DNA of 10,931 bases from CBIFVZ01 sp966185765 (GCA_966185765.1 CBIFVZ010000102.1:1-10931); one strand, 5' to 3'; shown: positions 1 through 6,124, counted from the first letter of the stretch. Numbers and translations are program-made. Notes: generated from the letters alone by a model not told the origin.

Positions 1-103
1 TACGGCTTTGCCGTTTAATATAGTGTGCTATTGTAGCTGGTCTTAATCGGGAGCTTAACGGAGAGTTCTCCCTGATTCACATTCTGAGGAAAGTCAAAAC
101 GTC
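1..103 (+). promoter_or_regulatory. bamD upstream region
   Basis: Non-coding stretch ahead of bamD. A possible sigma-70 -10 hexamer TATTGT lies at 29-34 with a weak -35 (TTGCCG, 8-13) at a short 15-base spacing, so the promoter call is tentative. A purine-rich GAGGAA at 86-91 can act as Shine-Dalgarno for the ATG at 104, with a rather long spacing of 12 bases. In E. coli the divergent gene here is rluD. Its start would lie just beyond the left edge and is not visible. Confidence 0.35.
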
Positions 104-841
104 ATGACGCGCATGAAATACCTGGTGGCTGCCGCCACGCTGAGCCTGGCCCTGACCGGTTGCTCCGGCTCAAAAGACCAAGTTCCGGACAGTCCGCCGT
201 CTGAAATCTATGCAACCGCCCAGCAAAAGCTCCAGGACGGTAACTGGAAAGCGGCGATAACGCAACTGGAAGCGCTGGATAACCGCTATCCGTTTGGACC
301 GTACTCGCAGCAGGTACAGCTGGATCTGATCTACGCTTACTACAAAAATGCCGATCTGCCGCTGGCTCAGGCCGCTATTGACCGCTTTATGCGCCTGAAC
401 CCGACGCATCCTAACATCGATTATGTGCTTTACATGCGCGGGCTGACCAACATGGCAATGGATGACAGCGCGCTGCAGGGCTTCTTCGGTGTCGATCGTT
501 CTGACCGCGACCCTCAACATGCGCGTGATGCGTTTAACGACTTCTCCAAAATGGTGCGCGGCTATCCCAACAGCCAGTACACCACTGATGCCACCAAACG
601 TCTGGTATTCCTCAAAGACCGTCTGGCGAAGTATGAATACTCCGTCGCGGAATATTACACCCGCCGTGGCGCCTGGGTCGCAGTCGTAAACCGTGTTGAA
701 GGAATGTTGCGCGACTTTCCTGACACTCAGGCTACGCGCGATGGCCTGAAGCTGATGGAAAACGCCTATCGCAAATTACAGCTTGATGCACAGGCTGAAA
801 AAGTGGCGAAAATCATCGCCGCTAACAGCAGCACAACCTGA
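104..841 (+). CDS. bamD: outer membrane protein assembly factor BamD (lipoprotein)
   Basis: Essential lipoprotein of the BAM complex, which folds beta-barrel proteins into the outer membrane; it sits on the periplasmic face of that membrane and binds BamA. The 245-residue protein has the same length as E. coli BamD (YfiO) and near-identical sequence from MTRMKYLVAA to KIIAANSS. A signal peptide ends in the lipobox LTGC, giving lipidated Cys20; Ser21 at +2 fits outer-membrane sorting. The rest is the TPR-like repeat scaffold, with the well-conserved YPFGPYSQQVQLDLIYAYY and FFGVDRSDRDPQHA blocks. A second in-frame ATG three codons downstream (113) is possible, but the 104 start matches the E. 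coli annotation. It is monocistronic, closed by the terminator at 856-888. Nothing is odd apart from scattered conservative substitutions. Confidence 0.98.
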   Translation: MTRMKYLVAAATLSLALTGCSGSKDQVPDSPPSEIYATAQQKLQDGNWKAAITQLEALDNRYPFGPYSQQVQLDLIYAYYKNADLPLAQAAIDRFMRLNPTHPNIDYVLYMRGLTNMAMDDSALQGFFGVDRSDRDPQHARDAFNDFSKMVRGYPNSQYTTDATKRLVFLKDRLAKYEYSVAEYYTRRGAWVAVVNRVEGMLRDFPDTQATRDGLKLMENAYRKLQLDAQAEKVAKIIAANSSTT

Positions 842-855
842 CGATTTGAGCTAAC

Positions 856-888
856 AAAAAACGGCAGCCCAGGCTGCCGTTTTTTTTT
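856..888 (+). terminator. rho-independent terminator of bamD
   Basis: An A-tract precedes a GC stem: ACGGCAGC (861-868) pairs with GCTGCCGT (873-880) around a short CCAG loop, followed by nine T residues (880-888). The A-tract pairing with the T-tract makes it potentially bidirectional. It starts 15 bases after the bamD stop. Confidence 0.93.
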
Positions 889-940
889 GCGCGTAAGAGA
901 GCGATTGACTCGCTTAAGCGCAGGTTATCCCTTCAAATAT

Positions 941-977
941 GGCGACTATTTCCAAAATTCTCAAGGCAAATATCGCC
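941..977. repeat. imperfect inverted repeat between bamD and raiA
   Basis: GGCGA (941-945) pairs with TCGCC (973-977), TATTT (947-951) with AAATA (968-972), and CC (952-953) with GG (965-966). Single-base bulges fall at 946 and 967 and the loop is 11 bases. It lies downstream of the bamD terminator and upstream of the predicted raiA start point, so it is not in either main mRNA. The same arms can also be read as a 13-base direct repeat (AAATATsGCsACT, 935-947 and 968-980) 33 bases apart. Function unknown; it could be a protein-binding site or a remnant. Confidence 0.4.
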
Positions 978-1028
978 ACTTCCTGCCTCATCTCACAAAA
1001 GCAGGCTTGCTGACAAAATGTGACAAAA

Positions 1029-1050
1029 ATAACTGATCTCAGTCACACAT
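1029..1050 (+). promoter_or_regulatory. candidate CRP-cAMP binding site for raiA
   Basis: Aligned to the 22-base CRP consensus, this stretch matches at 14 positions, including TGATCT (1034-1039) and the complete right half-site TCACA (1043-1047). Its centre, 1039.5, lies about 41 bases upstream of the start point expected from the -10 hexamer at 1068-1073. That is the standard class II CRP geometry. It also falls between the longer inverted elements AAAATGTGAC and GTCACACATTTT. The binding itself is inferred. Confidence 0.5.
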
Positions 1051-1067
1051 TTTGACATTTTGCGGGG

Positions 1068-1073
1068 TATGCT
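1068..1073 (+). promoter_or_regulatory. candidate raiA -10 hexamer
   Basis: TATGCT matches TATAAT at four of six positions and predicts a start near 1080, about 30 bases upstream of the raiA ATG. No good -35 is found at 17 bases, as expected for a class II CRP-activated promoter. A perfect TTGACA at 1052-1057 would need a -10 near 1075-1080, where only AAGTTA is present, so it is less likely. Confidence 0.4.
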
Positions 1074-1110
1074 GAAGTTATCAAGACGGGAAAGACAAAG
1101 AGGTAACGTT

Positions 1111-1446
1111 ATGACAATGAATATTACCAGCAAACAAATGGAAATCACCCCGGCTATCCGCCAGCATGTCGCAGACCGTCTCGCCAAACTTGAAAAGTGG
1201 CAAACCCATCTGATTAATCCGCATATTGTTCTGTCCAAAGAGCCTAAAGGTTTTGTGGCTGACGCAACCATCAATACGCCTAACGGCCACCTGGTGGCGA
1301 GCGCAAAACATGAAGATATGTATGCGGCCATCAATGAACTAATTAATAAGCTTGAGCGCCAGCTTAATAAGGTACAACATAAGGGCGAAGCGCGCCGCGC
1401 AGAAGGCTCTGTGAAAGAGGTTCCGCTGGCCGACCCTCAGCTTTAA
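1111..1446 (+). CDS. raiA: ribosome-associated inhibitor/hibernation factor RaiA (YfiA, protein Y)
   Basis: Stationary-phase and cold-shock factor that binds the 30S decoding region, blocks tRNA binding and stabilises inactive 70S ribosomes. The 111-residue product opens MTMNITSKQMEITPAIRQHV and is nearly identical to E. coli RaiA over the whole beta-alpha-beta fold (residues 1-95). The start at 1111 is fixed by GAGG at 1100-1103 (spacing 7) and by the family N-terminus; an upstream ATG at 1060 lies inside the promoter region. The C-terminal tail after KGEARRA differs from E. coli: it is shorter (111 against 113 residues) and lacks the acidic EEVEEE ending, finishing in LADPQL instead. That tail is also the part of the gene that would overlap the 3'-derived sRNA. 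The gene stands alone between the bamD terminator and its own, probably under CRP control. Confidence 0.97.
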   Translation: MTMNITSKQMEITPAIRQHVADRLAKLEKWQTHLINPHIVLSKEPKGFVADATINTPNGHLVASAKHEDMYAAINELINKLERQLNKVQHKGEARRAEGSVKEVPLADPQL

Positions 1447-1490
1447 TCCTTCATCACATTTAAGGAACGCGCCTGCGGGCGCGTTTTTTA
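1330..1490 (+). ncRNA. raiZ: possible 3'-derived sRNA RaiZ (5' end approximate)
   Basis: In E. coli and Salmonella the 3' part of raiA mRNA is processed into RaiZ, a ProQ-associated sRNA that ends at the raiA terminator. Here the terminator at 1466-1490 is retained in the same place. The 5' boundary given is only an approximation from the known RNA size of roughly 120-160 bases. The overlapping coding sequence has diverged from E. coli, so conservation of its targeting region is uncertain. Confidence 0.35.
1466..1490 (+). terminator. rho-independent terminator of raiA
   Basis: AACGCGCC (1466-1473) pairs with GGCGCGTT (1478-1485) around a TGCG loop, followed by a T-run through 1489. It begins 19 bases after the raiA stop. 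Its T-run abuts the -35 element of the pheL-pheA promoter at 1491. Confidence 0.9.
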
Positions 1491-1520
1491 TTGACATAAG
1501 GAAAAGAGAGCGAGTACTTT
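1491..1520 (+). promoter_or_regulatory. pheL-pheA promoter
   Basis: A perfect -35 TTGACA (1491-1496), an 18-base spacer and a -10 TACTTT (1515-1520, four of six matches). The expected start, near 1527, lies about 20 bases upstream of pheL. Position and strength fit the known attenuation-controlled pheA promoter; no TyrR box is seen here. Confidence 0.7.
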
Positions 1521-1548
1521 AACCGCTACACTTTATCCGGGCTTAATG

Positions 1549-1596
1549 ATGACGCACATTCCGTTTTTCTTCGCATTCTTCTTTACCTTCCCCTGA
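1549..1596 (+). CDS. pheL: pheA operon leader peptide
   Basis: Encodes MTHIPFFFAFFFTFP, 15 residues of which seven are Phe, in the two runs that sense charged tRNA-Phe. E. coli PheL is the same length with Lys instead of Thr at position 2. Two adjacent ATG codons occur (1546 and 1549), so translation may also start one codon earlier. No strong Shine-Dalgarno is visible. Ribosome position on the Phe codons sets the downstream RNA fold. The gene is too short for ordinary gene finders. Confidence 0.95.
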   Translation: MTHIPFFFAFFFTFP

Positions 1597-1652
1597 GCGG
1601 GAGGCGTTTCGTCGTGTAAGAAAGAATGCGAAGACGAACAGACAGGCCTCCC
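1569..1652 (+). promoter_or_regulatory. phe attenuator: alternative leader pairings
   Basis: Two mutually exclusive folds can be read. First, CTTCGCATTCTT inside pheL (1569-1580) pairs perfectly with AAGAATGCGAAG (1622-1633), leaving the terminator free to form. Second, GGGAGGC (1599-1605) pairs with GCCTCCC (1646-1652), extended by GTTTCGTC against GACGAAC (1633-1639); this takes the 5' arm of the terminator and is the antiterminator. A ribosome stalled on Phe codons masks the first segment and favours readthrough into pheA. Confidence 0.85.
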
Positions 1653-1670
1653 ACCAGGGAGGCCTTTTTT
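1644..1670 (+). terminator. pheA attenuator terminator
   Basis: AGGCCTCCC (1644-1652) and GGGAGGCCT (1657-1665) form a perfect 9-base-pair stem around an ACCA loop, followed by a T-run to 1670. It ends 23 bases before the pheA ATG and is the conditional terminator of the leader. Confidence 0.94.
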
Positions 1671-1693
1671 ATGATAACAACAAAGGTTGCACT

Positions 1694-2851
1694 ATGAGCG
1701 ATAACCCCCTGCTGGCCCTGCGCGATAAAATCAGCGCGCTGGATGAAAAACTCCTCGCGTTACTGGCCGAGCGCCGCCAGCTGGCTGTCGAAGTCGGTAC
1801 AGCTAAACTTGCCACTCACCGCCCCGTACGCGATATCGAACGCGAACGTGATTTGCTTGAGCATCTGGTCCGCACCGGCAAAAAGCATCAGCTGGACGGC
1901 CACTATATTACTCGTCTGTTCCAGCTCATTATTGAGGACTCGGTCCTTACTCAGCAGGCGCTGTTACAAAAACATCTGAACAAAACCAGCGCAGACTCTG
2001 CACGCATCGCTTTTCTTGGCCCAAAAGGCTCTTATTCTCATCTGGCCGCACGCCGCTATGCTGCTCGCCACTTTGAGCACTTCATTGAAAATGGCTGTTC
2101 ACGCTTTGAAGAGATTTTCCGCCAGGTTGAAACCGGGCAGTCGGACTATGCGGTAGTACCGGTAGAGAACACCAGTTCTGGCTCAATTAACGATGTTTAC
2201 GATTTGCTGCAACACACCAGCCTGTCTATTGTCGGTGAGCTGACGTTGCCTATTGATCACTGTGTGATGGTTGCTGCGACGACGACTCTTGAAGACATTC
2301 ACACCGTCTACAGCCACCCTCAGCCGTTCCAGCAGTGCAGCCAGTTCATCAACCGCTGGCCGCAATGGAAAATCGAATACTGTGAAAGCACCTCAGCGGC
2401 GATGGAAAAAGTGGCACAGTCAGGTTCATCAGGCGTTGCCGCACTGGGCAGCGAAGCCGGTGGTGCGCTGTACGGTTTACAGGTGCTCGAGCGCAATCTG
2501 GCCAACCAGAGCCAGAACATCACCCGTTTCCTGGTGCTGGCGCGTAAGGCCATCGGCGTATCTGACCAGGTACCGGCGAAAACCACGCTGCTGATGGCAA
2601 CAGGCCAGCAGTCCGGTTCGCTGGTTGAAGCATTACTGGTAATGCGCAACCACAACCTGATTATGACCAAACTGGAATCGCGCCCTATCCACGGCAACCC
2701 GTGGGAAGAAATGTTCTATCTGGACGTACAGGCTAATCTGGAATCACCGGAAATGCGTCTGGCACTGCGTGAACTGAGCGACATTACCCGTTCAATGAAA
2801 GTACTGGGCTGCTATCCCAGTGAGACAGTCGTGCCGGTCGAGCCAGACTGA
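1694..2851 (+). CDS. pheA: bifunctional chorismate mutase / prephenate dehydratase (P-protein)
   Basis: Cytoplasmic enzyme of phenylalanine synthesis: chorismate to prephenate, then prephenate to phenylpyruvate. At 385 residues it is one shorter than E. coli PheA. Three domains are visible: AroQ-type chorismate mutase (about 1-95), prephenate dehydratase (about 104-285) with the catalytic TRF motif at 277-279, and an ACT regulatory domain (about 297-385) with ESRP at 328-331 and the conserved IHGNPWEEMFYLD stretch. The other Phe-binding segment of the ACT domain reads GSLVEAL (308-314), where E. coli has GALVEAL. The start is supported by AAAGG at 1682-1686. It lies behind the pheL attenuator and converges on an SMP-30 gene 64 bases away. 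Confidence 0.98.
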   Translation: MSDNPLLALRDKISALDEKLLALLAERRQLAVEVGTAKLATHRPVRDIERERDLLEHLVRTGKKHQLDGHYITRLFQLIIEDSVLTQQALLQKHLNKTSADSARIAFLGPKGSYSHLAARRYAARHFEHFIENGCSRFEEIFRQVETGQSDYAVVPVENTSSGSINDVYDLLQHTSLSIVGELTLPIDHCVMVAATTTLEDIHTVYSHPQPFQQCSQFINRWPQWKIEYCESTSAAMEKVAQSGSSGVAALGSEAGGALYGLQVLERNLANQSQNITRFLVLARKAIGVSDQVPAKTTLLMATGQQSGSLVEALLVMRNHNLIMTKLESRPIHGNPWEEMFYLDVQANLESPEMRLALRELSDITRSMKVLGCYPSETVVPVEPD

Positions 2852-2860
2852 TGAGTATTT

Positions 2861-2882
2861 CGCGCCTGCTGCTGCAGGCGCG
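2861..2882. repeat. perfect inverted repeat between convergent pheA and SMP-30 genes
   Basis: CGCGCCTGC (2861-2869) pairs with GCAGGCGCG (2874-2882) around a TGCT loop, ten bases after the pheA stop. Neither side carries a proper T-run, so it is not a textbook rho-independent terminator. It may still act as a 3' stabilising hairpin or a weak terminator for one or both genes. Confidence 0.55.
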
Positions 2883-2915
2883 CTGACTGTTGCCCGTCTT
2901 TTGTGATGAACGGAT

Positions 2916-3794
2916 TTATACCGTGCAACGAAAACGCGGTTTGACCATTCCTACTACGGGTACGTCAAGCGTAAAAATCGCCCCGGAGAGCGGGCGAGTT
3001 GCCAGTTCGTCTTCCTGCATGTCTTCACGTGTCGTGGTGATATAGAGTGTCTTCATCTGCGGCCCCCCAAAACACACCATTGTCGGGCAGCGTACCGGTA
3101 GTCTGTACTCAGCCAGTTGCTCTCCCGTAGGGGCAAATCGGGCAATGCGAAATCCATCATACATCGCGCTCCAGTAGCAGCCTTCCACATCCATTGCCGC
3201 ACCATCCGGAATGCCTTCGCCAGGCGTAAAACGACGAAAGACTTCACGCCGACCCGGTTCGCCATACTCATCAAACGGCGTGCGCCAGATAACGGCGTTT
3301 GGCGTATCTGAGGTGTACATCACCCCTCCCTCGGGGCTGAATGCCAGTCCGTTGTGGCCCTGAATATCGCACTGAATCACCTGTGCAGACAGATTGTTAT
3401 TCACACGCATCAGCAGCGCGCCATTGTAATCTCCCGGCTTCCAGAACGTACCGGCATAAAAACGCCCGGCAGCATCCGTCCCGCCATCGTTAAAGCGGGC
3501 CAGTACCGGGTTACTCGGATTATCACACACTTTACGTACCAGCCGCCCGTCGTCATCGGCAAGCCAGATAGCACTGCGTAGCGCCACAATCAGCCCGCCG
3601 TTTTCACACAGCGCAAAACAGCCAACTTCCTCAGGGAAACGCAGTACTCGGTGTGCGCCGCTTGCAGGATGATAACGATGAATTTCGCACGTCAGAATAT
3701 CGGTCCACCATAACGTCTGCTCGCGAGCGCTCCAGGTCGGGCACTCCGGCAACTGACCGATATAATCGAACAGCGGCTGCGCCTGCATTGCCAT
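2916..3794 (-). CDS. SMP-30/gluconolactonase/LRE family protein
   Basis: A 292-residue six-bladed beta-propeller hydrolase of the SMP-30/gluconolactonase/LRE family (PF08450); members are metal-dependent sugar lactonases. The metal and active-site positions of the family are all present: Glu17 in LPECPTW, Arg100 and Asn102 in RFNDGG, Asn148 in GHNGLAF, and Asp197 in PDGAAMD. The family signatures DAAGRFYAGT and CPTMVCFGG are also there. No signal peptide is seen, so it is probably cytoplasmic. The start at 3794 is chosen because AAGGAG (3801-3806) lies six bases ahead. An in-frame ATG at 3836 would put 14 codons inside the tyrA terminator hairpin. The gene lies downstream of tyrA on the same strand but behind its terminator, and E. 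coli K-12 has no gene here. The substrate is unknown; a role in aromatic metabolism is not implied by the family. Confidence 0.92.
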   Translation of the reverse strand: MAMQAQPLFDYIGQLPECPTWSAREQTLWWTDILTCEIHRYHPASGAHRVLRFPEEVGCFALCENGGLIVALRSAIWLADDDGRLVRKVCDNPSNPVLARFNDGGTDAAGRFYAGTFWKPGDYNGALLMRVNNNLSAQVIQCDIQGHNGLAFSPEGGVMYTSDTPNAVIWRTPFDEYGEPGRREVFRRFTPGEGIPDGAAMDVEGCYWSAMYDGFRIARFAPTGEQLAEYRLPVRCPTMVCFGGPQMKTLYITTTREDMQEDELATRPLSGAIFTLDVPVVGMVKPRFRCTV

Positions 3795-3812
3795 ATCCTT
3801 CTCCTTTGCAAT

Positions 3813-3843
3813 AAAAAAAGCCGGTGGTTTCCCCACCGGCTTT
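3813..3843 (-). terminator. terminator of the aroF-tyrA operon
   Basis: Read on the minus strand, AAAGCCGGTGG pairs with CCACCGGCTTT (11 base pairs, 5-base loop) and runs into seven T residues (3819 down to 3813). It begins 20 bases after the tyrA stop. Only six bases separate the end of its T-run from the Shine-Dalgarno of the SMP-30 gene. Confidence 0.93.
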
Positions 3844-3844
3844 C

Positions 3845-3873
3845 AGTATATACAGCGTTTAACTTACTGACGG
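3845..3873 (-). promoter_or_regulatory. possible promoter for the SMP-30 gene at the end of tyrA
   Basis: On the minus strand a -10-like TATACT (3850-3845, five of six matches) lies 17 bases from CCGTCA (3873-3868, three of six matches for -35). The predicted start, near 3838, falls inside the 5' arm of the tyrA terminator. Such a transcript would lack half the stem and escape termination. This would explain expression despite the absence of promoter space after the terminator. It is inferred from hexamers only. Confidence 0.35.
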
Positions 3874-4985
3874 CTGTCGTTTGCCTGGCGCAACAGCGTG
3901 CGGCTTTCACTTTGAAAGCGCTGTGCATAATCGCCAAACCAGTGTTCAACTCGACGAAAACTGTCGATGAACGCCTGTTTATCGCCCTGCTCCAGCAGTG
4001 AAATGGCTTCACCAAAACGCTGATAATAGCGCCTGATGAGCGCAATATTATCGTCAGACGCCATGATGATATCGGCGTAAAGCTGTGGATCCTGCGCAAA
4101 CAAACGCCCGACCATCGCCAGCTCCAGCCGGTAAATCGGTGACGAGAGTGCCAGCAACTGCTCCAGCTGCACGTTTTCTTCAGCAAGATGCAAACCATAG
4201 GCAAAGGTAGCAAAGTGGCGCAGCGCCTGAATAAACGCCATATTCTGGTCGTGCTCTACCGCACTAATGCGGTGCAGACGCGCCCCCCAGACCTGGATTT
4301 GTTCCAGAAACCATTGATAAGCCTCCGGCTGGCGGCCATCACACCACACCACGACCTGTTTGGCGAGGCTGCCGCTATCAGGACCAAACATGGGGTGCAG
4401 CCCCAACACAGGCCCTTTATGTGCCGCCATCATCGCCTGCAACGGCGCATTTTTTACTGATGCAAGGTCAACCAGAATGCAGTCGTCCGGCAATGCAGGT
4501 AGCCGGGCGATGGTTTCTTCCGTCAGGTGAATGGGCACGCTCACGATAACCATACCCGCATCGTCGAGCAGTTCATGGGCGCGTGACCAGTCGTCTTTTT
4601 CCAGAATACGTACCTGGTAGCCAGACAGCGTAAGCATTTTCGCAAACAGCTGCCCCATCTGGCCGCCGCCGCCAACAATCGTCACCGGGCGCAGCGTCGG
4701 GTTCAGGGTTTTAAAGCCCTTATCGTTCTCACTGGAATAGGATTCACGCATCACGCGACGCAACACGTCTTCAATCAGATCCGGCGGCACGCCAAGCGCC
4801 TGGGCTTCCTGGCGGCGTGAAGCCAGCATCGCTGACTCACGTTCCGGAACATAAATCGGTAAACCGTAGCGGCTTTTAACTTCACCCACTTCGGCTACCA
4901 GCGCTAAGCGGCGCGCCAGCAAATCCAGCAGCGCCTTGTCGACATCGTCAATTTGATCGCGAAGCGCGGTCAATTCTGCAACCAT
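3864..4985 (-). CDS. tyrA: bifunctional chorismate mutase / prephenate dehydrogenase (T-protein)
   Basis: Cytoplasmic enzyme converting chorismate to prephenate and then, with NAD, to 4-hydroxyphenylpyruvate, the tyrosine precursor. It has 373 residues, as in E. coli, and near-identical sequence. The AroQ-type chorismate mutase domain spans about 1-90 and the dehydrogenase domain about 99-373. The NAD-binding glycine motif IVGGGGQMG is at 103-111, and the catalytic His197 sits in GLHPMFGPDSGS. The start at 4985 gives the family N-terminus MVAELTALRDQID. It follows aroF by 15 bases, its Shine-Dalgarno overlaps the aroF stop, and it ends 20 bases before a strong terminator. Regulation is through the TyrR-controlled aroF promoter and tyrosine inhibition. 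Confidence 0.98.
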   Translation of the reverse strand: MVAELTALRDQIDDVDKALLDLLARRLALVAEVGEVKSRYGLPIYVPERESAMLASRRQEAQALGVPPDLIEDVLRRVMRESYSSENDKGFKTLNPTLRPVTIVGGGGQMGQLFAKMLTLSGYQVRILEKDDWSRAHELLDDAGMVIVSVPIHLTEETIARLPALPDDCILVDLASVKNAPLQAMMAAHKGPVLGLHPMFGPDSGSLAKQVVVWCDGRQPEAYQWFLEQIQVWGARLHRISAVEHDQNMAFIQALRHFATFAYGLHLAEENVQLEQLLALSSPIYRLELAMVGRLFAQDPQLYADIIMASDDNIALIRRYYQRFGEAISLLEQGDKQAFIDSFRRVEHWFGDYAQRFQSESRTLLRQANDSRQ

Positions 4986-4996
4986 AAAATAGAAAA

Positions 4997-5002
4997 CCTC
5001 TT
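4997..5002 (-). promoter_or_regulatory. tyrA ribosome binding site overlapping the aroF stop codon
   Basis: AAGAGG on the minus strand (5002-4997) overlaps the TAA of aroF (5003-5001) and lies 11 bases before the tyrA ATG. The overlap suggests that translation of tyrA is coupled to termination of aroF. Confidence 0.7.
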
Positions 5003-6071
5003 AAGCGAGACGCGCTGCTATGTGTTCCTTTATATCGTTATGGATCTCGCGCAGCAGCGTTTGCGTTGTTTCCCAGCTGATGCAGGCATCAGTCACCGAC
5101 ACACCGTATTTCATCTCAGCACGCGGCTGCTCAGATGACTGGTTGCCCTCATGGATGTTGCTCTCAATCATCAGACCGGTAATGGATATATTCCCGTCTT
5201 TAATCTGCGCAATAGCAGACTCTGCCACGCCAGGCTGACGACGATAGTCTTTGCTGGAGTTAGCATGACTGCAATCTATCATCAGCGACGGCCGCAGTCC
5301 CGCCTGTTCCATCTCTTTTTCGCACTTCGCCACATCTTCCGGGCCGTAGTTAGGTGCTTTACCGCCACGCAGGATCACATGCCCGTCCGGGTTACCTTTG
5401 GTTTTCAGCAGGCAGACCTGCCCCGCCTGGTTGATGCCCACAAAGCGATGCGGCATAGAGGCTGCACGCATAGCGTTGATGGCGGTCGCAAGGCTACCAT
5501 CGGTGCCGTTCTTAAAGCCCACCGGCATGGAAAGGCCTGAGGCCATTTCGCGATGGGTCTGGGATTCTGTGGTACGCGCGCCAATCGCCGACCAGCTGAA
5601 CAGATCGCCAAGGTACTGTGGGCTGTTTGGGTCAAGGGCTTCGGTCGCCAGCGGTAATCCCATCGCAACCAGGTCCACCAGCAGGCCACGCGCAATCTTC
5701 AGGCCAGTTTCAATATCAAACGAGCCATCCATATGCGGATCGTTAATCAGTCCTTTCCAACCCACCGTGGTGCGCGGCTTTTCAAAATAGACGCGCATGA
5801 CAAGATAGAGGCTATCGCGGACCTCCTCCGACAAGGCTTTAAAGCGACGCGCATAGTCCAGAGCGGCCTCCGGATCGTGAATCGAACATGGTCCGCAGAC
5901 AATCAACAGACGCGGATCGCGCCCGGCAATGATGTCAGCGATAGTCTGGCGAGACTCGGCAATTTGCGCTTCCTGCGCGGCGGTCAGCGGGAACTCCGCT
6001 TTAAGCTGCTCGGGGGTCAGCATGACCTGTTCTTCTACGATGTGGACGTTATTCAGCGCGTCTTTTTGCAT
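5001..6071 (-). CDS. aroF: 3-deoxy-7-phosphoheptulonate (DAHP) synthase, Tyr-sensitive
   Basis: First enzyme of the shikimate pathway: phosphoenolpyruvate plus erythrose 4-phosphate gives DAHP. It has 356 residues, identical in length to E. coli AroF and opening with the same MQKDALNNVHI. Class I DAHP synthase motifs are present: RDPRLLIVCGPCSIHDP with the metal ligand Cys62, EKPRTTVGWKG, GARTTESQTHR, KNGTDGS, and the later metal ligands His269, Glu303 and Asp328. Asn8 and Pro148, positions tied to tyrosine inhibition in E. coli AroF, are unchanged, so feedback inhibition by tyrosine is expected. AAGGA eight bases before the ATG supports the start. It is the promoter-proximal gene of aroF-tyrA, controlled by TyrR. 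Confidence 0.98.
   Translation of the reverse strand: MQKDALNNVHIVEEQVMLTPEQLKAEFPLTAAQEAQIAESRQTIADIIAGRDPRLLIVCGPCSIHDPEAALDYARRFKALSEEVRDSLYLVMRVYFEKPRTTVGWKGLINDPHMDGSFDIETGLKIARGLLVDLVAMGLPLATEALDPNSPQYLGDLFSWSAIGARTTESQTHREMASGLSMPVGFKNGTDGSLATAINAMRAASMPHRFVGINQAGQVCLLKTKGNPDGHVILRGGKAPNYGPEDVAKCEKEMEQAGLRPSLMIDCSHANSSKDYRRQPGVAESAIAQIKDGNISITGLMIESNIHEGNQSSEQPRAEMKYGVSVTDACISWETTQTLLREIHNDIKEHIAARLA
5675..5682 (-). other. Chi recombination hotspot sequence
   Basis: The octamer GCTGGTGG occurs on the minus strand inside aroF. In Enterobacteriaceae this sequence modulates RecBCD. One copy in 11 kb of coding DNA is unremarkable. Confidence 0.55.
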
Positions 6072-6124
6072 GGTGGCGATCCTTATTAAACTCGTTTGCG
6101 ATAGTTTCCCCTCAGGGATGAGTT

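Noticed and set aside
50..87. Sigma-E promoter for bamD (GGAGCTT at 50-56 as -35)
   Set aside because: Candidate -10 elements (CCTGA at 71 or TCTGA at 83) give spacers of 14 or 26 bases, outside the usual range.
1060..1110. 17-codon upstream extension of RaiA
   Set aside because: It would overlap the predicted -10 and start point; the ATG at 1111 has a good Shine-Dalgarno and the family N-terminus.
3795..3836. 14-codon upstream extension of the SMP-30 protein from an ATG at 3836
   Set aside because: Those codons lie in the tyrA terminator hairpin, the family starts later, and AAGGAG is correctly placed for the ATG at 3794.
5151..5790. Long frames antisense to aroF
   Set aside because: Shadows of a highly conserved gene; no start signals and no recognisable domains.
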